This document shows positions 58,554-64,000 of a DNA stretch of 64,000 bases, piece by piece (positions within the stretch are counted from its first letter, which is position 1; the number at the start of each line of letters is the position of its first letter). The translations under genes and the position numbers were made by a program. Source of the DNA: Austropuccinia psidii (taxonomy: Eukaryota; Basidiomycota; Pucciniomycetes; Pucciniales; Sphaerophragmiaceae); the NCBI GenBank assembly GCA_023105745.1, contig JALGQZ010000009.1, positions 18,896,564-18,960,563 of the forward strand. The letters are read 5' to 3'. The notes below the pieces were generated by a model. It searched no databases. It saw only the letters and a program-made list of their open reading frames with translations, and had not been told where the DNA came from.

Positions 58554-60580
58554 TGTAAGGTTTGACTATAAAACAATAAGTAAAAATTACTAATTTATTA
58601 CTTATTGTACTCTGAATGTCCTTATGAATTGAATAAATAAGATTAAAAATATAATAATAATAAGTACTTATTATTATTATGGCGTAAAATAATTATATTA
58701 TTAAATAAATATAATAATATAATTTATATTATGAAAATATAATATAATAAATAAATATATTAATATAAAATAATTAATATATTTAAAAAGCTCTTTATTA
58801 TTGTTACCAACAAATAATAAAGGCGTAAAAAATTGGTTTTTATTAATAAAAAACAATTAATAACAATAATATTACTAATATTAATTTTATGAATTAATAT
58901 AAATACTATTTATATTTATTAGAGAATTATTAAGAGAGTAATAATAGAGAAATTATTATAATAAGAGAAAATAACCTACTTTTAACACTTAATATAATAA
59001 TTTTGAAATATTTTACACCAACAAATATAAATACAACCTTTTCAAATTGTATTTACAATAAAAATAAAGAAAATTACAAATTATTCTGGATTTTTATGTG
59101 GAAATGAGTTTTTTAGAGAGATTTTTAACAAAAACAATTAAATAAATGATTTAATAACGTCAAAATAGATGATTAGAATAAGGTGGTCTTTGGTCTTTAA
59201 TAATATAATAGTTTTATATATAAAGAATAAAGAAATTACCTTTGATTTAATTGATTTAATGTTTTTGATGCGTCTGAGGGGAAAATAGAGTAAAAAGAGC
59301 TCTATTTATAGTAAATACCTCCCTCCTAGAGTCCAACAGGCTTCTAGTAGACGTGTACTGATCATATCCACTGGAATTGATCAATAGTTTAAGGTTTGGA
59401 GATGATTAAATCATTATCAAACCATATTACATCATTATTACACCATTATTTAGAGTTATCACTATAACTCTAAGTTTGATGACATCAGAGGCTTGGCAGA
59501 ACCCCAAATTTTGTGGATTTTATTAGTTTTAATCATAGACTAATAGTATTCACCAATTGTATCACTCTTAAGACTGTTAAACTTAAATTAAGGTTACTGT
59601 GAGTGATCATAGCTGCTCAAATTAAGCTCAAACTTTGATCCTTAATAACTTTTAAGATTTACACGCTACAGCAATTCAGAGAGTGAATTCTGATAGCCTG
59701 GCATAACCTTATTATGCTGCCAAGAGCCTTTCATTACATCATCAAAACTCTAATTTTGATGATTTTTCTTGTAACTCATCTTTTCTGTCGAAATTCAATA
59801 TTTTAAACTTCAAACCTTGATTTCAGGGGGTTATACCCTGAATTTAATAATAGAAATTACATCATTCTTCACGAATGAACTAGTAGAGTCCAACTGTATA
59901 CTTTTTTTTAAGTTTGGAACACTTTCACAACAAAGTGGTCAACAGCTCTGTTGATTTTTATCAATATTTCATCATAGGTTTTAACCTTGTTTATAATTTG
60001 TAAAATAAAGTTCATATCTGTGTTCTTACAGTAATTACGTGGTAACTTTCTTTTTGCTTCATCATTCTATCATGTATAGTTTAAGTGATATTAGCTATGA
60101 TCCTTGAATATATGCGTTGACCAAAAAAGTGCATATATTCAGGTTAATTCCTTAAGTATTAACTTTGAAAATTAGCTTATTAATTGTTTTATGTGTAGAT
60201 GTTTGTAGGGAATCCACTGGTACAATTTATTTCACATGTTGTTCCATTAGTTCTTGAGATAAATAAGGTTTTATGGTTTTTATAATTTATTATACCTTAT
60301 AATTCATTAAATATTGACTTTACAGATATGCCATAAAAATGGTATATGTGTATTTTACCATGGGGAATCCAATGGTGTAATTTATTTTACATTTTGATTA
60401 ATTGGTTTTTAAGTTAAACCAATTTTTGTACCAATTTATGGTATTTTTTGTATATTTAAGTAATTATTTTTAATGTATAATTATTCTAAGTAATTTTAAT
60501 ATAATTATATTAAAGGTAGAATTATTCTGAGTCTTTTTTGTGACCTTATTGGGTATGTGGTCATATCTCAAGGGCTCACA
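58554..60580 (-). repeat. 3' LTR of element G (family 3)
   Basis: On the minus strand TGTGAGCCCTTGAG to AACCTTACA, 2027 bp. It is preceded on the plus strand by TTGCA (58549-58553), the expected target duplication; the other copy is outside the window. Internally AT-rich with GGCGTAAAA motifs near 58681 and 58822. No ORF. Confidence 0.88.
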
Positions 60581-60602
60581 TTCCCTACCACCAAAAAAGA
60601 TT
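60581..60602 (-). other. Polypurine tract of element G
   Basis: On the minus strand TTTTTTGGTGGTAGGGAA directly precedes the LTR start. The same sequence precedes the D LTR at 27574. Confidence 0.75.
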
Positions 60603-60656
60603 GTACCACAATCTGATATGTATGATTAGGGTATCATCCACTGTCCTACCTCTTCA

Positions 60657-63600
60657 CTAGACTTTATCAGTCCTGAAGCTCAATAATGCTTGATTTTGTT
60701 CTTCTTTAGGTTTTCTTTCATTTCTAAACCTCCTCAGTAGTTTATCAGCATTTTTTATATCTTTCTCAAGTAGCCATTCATCTTCTTGAGTTGGGTTTCT
60801 ATACCTTACAAGGTATTCTCTTTCTTTTTTGTTCCTTGTCCTTCTTTCTTTAAGGACTTTTACAATTCTTTTTTCTTCTCCTTCTTCCAAAGGGGGAATT
60901 TCAAGTGGGGGTTTGTTTCTTAGTGGAAATAATTCTTTGTCACTTGAGCTGTAACGTTTTATAAGACTTACAGGGAAAGTTGGGTGTTTATTCATTAAAT
61001 CACCTGTGAGTTCCAATTGTACAGCATTGGGTCCATGAAGTGCTTTTACCATAAATGGTCCTGCAAAGTAATCTTTCAATTTCTTTGGTCCTTTTATGTT
61101 ATTAAAGTTAAGAGTTGATACTAATACCAAATCTCCTATTCTGAAGTCAGGTGGTTTATGACTTTTGTCCCATCTTTCTTTTGCATATTTGAAAGAGTCT
61201 TGCATGCATCTGTTTGCATGGTGTCTTGCTTTGTCAAGCATTATCTTAAAACTGCTTGCTGTTGGATGTATGTCCACTAAGTCCTTTTTGAGGGTATCAT
61301 AAGGAAGTCTTGGATTCCAACCTTTCTCTAGCATTGCTGGTGTTTTGCCAGTAGAAGAATGGATTGATGTCTTATATGCCAGTTCAAGTGCTGGTATTAG
61401 TGTGCACCAATCATGGGTAAAACCATCAGAATCTTTGAGTTCTAGCCCATAAGCACAGAATCTTCTGATCATGTCCTCTAAGGTCTGTATCATTCTTTCT
61501 TCTAAACCATCAGTTTTGGGATGGTAAGCTGTTGAGAATGATAGCTTTGTCCCAAATAAGTTATGGAGATTTGTCCATAATGCTGAAGTGAACTTTGGGT
61601 CTCTGTCACTTAAAATATCTTGGAATAAGCCTGTGTGGCTAATGAATTTATTCCATATCATTATGGCTGTATCCATAGCTGTGTCATCTTTATGACATGG
61701 TAAGAACATGGGAGTTTTACTGTACCTGTCAACTAACACTAGACATGCATTATAGCTCCTGTCTCCTCCTGGAGGTAGTGCTGTTACCCAATCCATATGA
61801 ACTATTTCCCATGGGGATTTTGGTTCTTGGATTTGGATCATCATTCCAAATTTCTTTCCTGTTGCTCTGTTGGCCTTTTGACATCTGTCACAGGTTTGGC
61901 AGTACTCTGCAACATATTTCTTCCAATTTGGTTACCAAGAGCAGGTTTTCACCCTCTCTAGTGTCCTATCTTCTGAGAGATGTCCAGATGCAACACTATC
62001 ATGACACTCATGTAAAATAGTGTTTATTAGTGTTCTATCTGTTAAGGCCATAACACATGTGTGTTTTGTTCTATGGTAAAGGATTCCATCAAGGAGGTGG
62101 AATCTCCCTTCATCATATGCCTTTTTCCATATTTCATCTAGTTTTGATGAAAGTGATGGATCTTTGCAGTCTTTCATTAGAAGTTGGTTTAAGATATGGC
62201 CATTTTTGTCTGTCTTATAGCTTTCTTTAACTTGGTTAAAGAATTCTGTGCCTATGTCTGTGACACATATTCCTTCTATATGGTGCTCTTCTTGTGGTAC
62301 CCATGCTGGATTGTCAGGGGTATTTGCTAAAGCCCGTCTGCTAAGACCCTCTGCATTTTTATGAATATTTCCAGATTTATGTAAAATAGTCATATTTCCT
62401 CTATATTCTTGGATAGCAATTTGCCATCTCAGCATATGTCTATTTGGAGTCTTCATATTTAATAGTGATTTCACAGCATTACAGTCTGTGATTACATCAA
62501 ATACTGTACCATCCAAATAATAATGCAGTTTTTCTAAAGCCCACACTAGGGATAAGCATTCCATTTGGCTTGCTCCATACCTTGCTTCTGTTGGCTTTAT
62601 TTGCCTTGAAATGAAACAAATTGGTCCTTCCACTGGTTTATCATTGATAATTTGTGTTTGGTGAAGTGCAGCACCTAATCCTTCTCCACAAGCATCAATG
62701 TATAGTTTGAAAGGTAGTTTCAAATCTGGCATTAGAAGAAATGGGGCATTTGTTAGTGAATTTTTCAATTCTTCATATGCCTTGACCCTTTCTTCAGTCA
62801 TTTCATAAACTGTTTGTTGGTCACATAATTTATATAAGGATTTGGAAATTTTTTCAAAGTCTTTTATATGCTGTCTATAGTAACCAGCAAATCCTAAAAA
62901 TGATTGCATTTCTTTTTTGGTTTGAGGCATTGGTTTGAGTAGTACTGCTGCTACTTTATTTTTGTCTATGCCTAGACTAAGTCCAGATACAACATGTCCT
63001 AGTGCTTTTAATTCACTATATGCAAAATGACACTTTTTCAAGGAAATTTTCATATTCACTTGGACTATTTTTTGTAGTACCCTTTCTAGTCTTGTAAGGT
63101 GATTTTCCCAAGTTTCTGAACAAACTATGATATCATCAATATAGATAATTAACCATCCTTCTGATAATTCTTCAGGGAATATGGTATTCATCATTCTATG
63201 ATAATGGGAAGGTGAATTTTTTATCCCAAATGGCATTCTTAAGTATTCAAAATTCCACAATGGACTATTATTCTTAGTAGTTTCTTGGCATTGTCTGTTA
63301 AGACATTTTGATGAAAACCCTTAAGAGCATCCATAGCTGTGATGAACTTAGCTTGTGACAATTGGGTCAACGTCTCATGGATTCTAGGTATTGGATATGT
63401 GTCTGGAATGGTATAGGTGTTCAGGGCTCTGAAGTCTCCTACCATCCTTGATTTTCCATTATGCCAAGTTATAATGACAGGTGTAGTAACTTCTACTTGT
63501 TCATTATGTCCAACCTTTCTTAATACCCCAAGGTCCATTAATTCTTTAATGTGCACTTCTAAGGCTTCTCTAGCCCTTGGACTGGCTGGATAAGCAGGTC

Positions 63601-64000
63601 TTCTTAATAAAGGTGGGTAAGGCTTTTCTACATTAAGAATTATATCCACTTCATGTCCAATTATGGCACCTAGTGGCTCTTTGTCAGTTGCAAAGGCATT
63701 TTTATACTTAAATAAGAGGTCAATCAATTTTTCTTTCATTTTTTCTGTTAATTCTTGATTGAATTCTGCCTCTTTAAGTTGTTCAGATATAAAAAGTTCC
63801 TTTTCTGGAATTTTTTCTTCCTTCTTAATAACTGTGATTTGTTTTTTGTTATTTAAGAAGCCAAACTTTTGTCTTTTGTTATCTCCTATGGTAAAATATC
63901 TATCTTTTTTGTTGGAGATATCTATACCATAGATTGATAAGTAGTCATTCCCAAGTATGAAATGATTACTAGTACAGTTGTCCATTACTACAAACTCTAC
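60657..64000 (-). pseudogene. pol: Family-3 Pol of element G, nearly intact, partial
   Basis: Three consecutive frames make one protein that runs off the window: from the right edge to about 63240 (end of protease, RT start), 63260-61932 (RT to integrase finger) and 61844-60657 (integrase core to tail). The breaks are a one-base shift near 63250 ([18 protein letters not shown]) and a TAA at 61932-61934 where the second Trp of a WW pair is expected. RT has YIDDIIVCS; RNase [12 protein letters not shown]; integrase [21 protein letters not shown] and DGLEERM, so all three acidic residues are present. The tail has FAGPFMVKALHG and a chromodomain-like EYLVRYRNPTQEDEWLLE. The 5' part and second LTR lie beyond 64000. 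It is the best preserved Pol here. Confidence 0.92.

Overview
This window is eukaryotic, almost entirely repeat-derived, and very AT-rich. It looks like a rust fungus (Pucciniales). The gag and pol families resemble those I remember from the large, retrotransposon-filled genome of Austropuccinia psidii. That species call is an inference from memory, not a search result. There are no rRNA or tRNA genes, no bacterial-type operons and no CRISPR arrays that I can see.

Layout, left to right. 1-1403 is a broken, GC-richer host-like gene, with a short decayed relative near 4470-4640 in otherwise empty AT-rich DNA. 6078-9336 is the 5' part of a family-2 Ty3/gypsy element (E'), ending at a 500-N gap. 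9837-11139 is unrecognised sequence with a GC-rich minisatellite. 11140-20932 is a complete family-1 element (A, minus strand, TSD ATCTT). 20933-25402 plus 36717-36768 is the 3' half of an older element (E, plus strand), split by a complete family-2 element (D, 25403-36716, minus strand, TSD GTACT). D itself carries a 746-bp solo LTR (28328-29073, TSD TTGGG). E sits inside an older chromovirus integrase/chromodomain remnant (F, 36769 to about 38394). A second 500-N gap is followed by family-1 element B (38895-47052), inserted in an older family-1 copy, C (47053-51297). 51298-56186 holds a possible two-exon host gene end, a GC-rich repeat ORF, an LTR-like sequence and a 39-bp minisatellite. 56187-58553 is the 5' end of a further element (H), interrupted by family-3 element G (58554 to the window end, minus strand).

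All Gag-Pol genes follow the order Gag capsid, CCHC knuckle, protease, RT (YIDD), RNase H, integrase (HHCC, DDE) and a C-terminal chromodomain-like tail. All are damaged; G is the least damaged. LTRs of A-E and G begin TGTGAGCC, and just inside the 5' LTRs that can be seen is a conserved primer-binding-like site with core GGGGCC or a close variant.

The most interesting signal is a predicted spliced accessory gene, called ORFx here. In families 1 and 2, a leader intron would create an AUG by splicing (A|TG). A second intron would skip the gag AUG and join into an open +1 frame that overlaps the 5' part of gag. Splice phases match in both families, and cross-family peptide similarity is clear in the +1 frame. 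In element A the whole 256-codon accessory frame is open although Gag-Pol is broken. H shows the same A|TG arrangement for its first coding exon.
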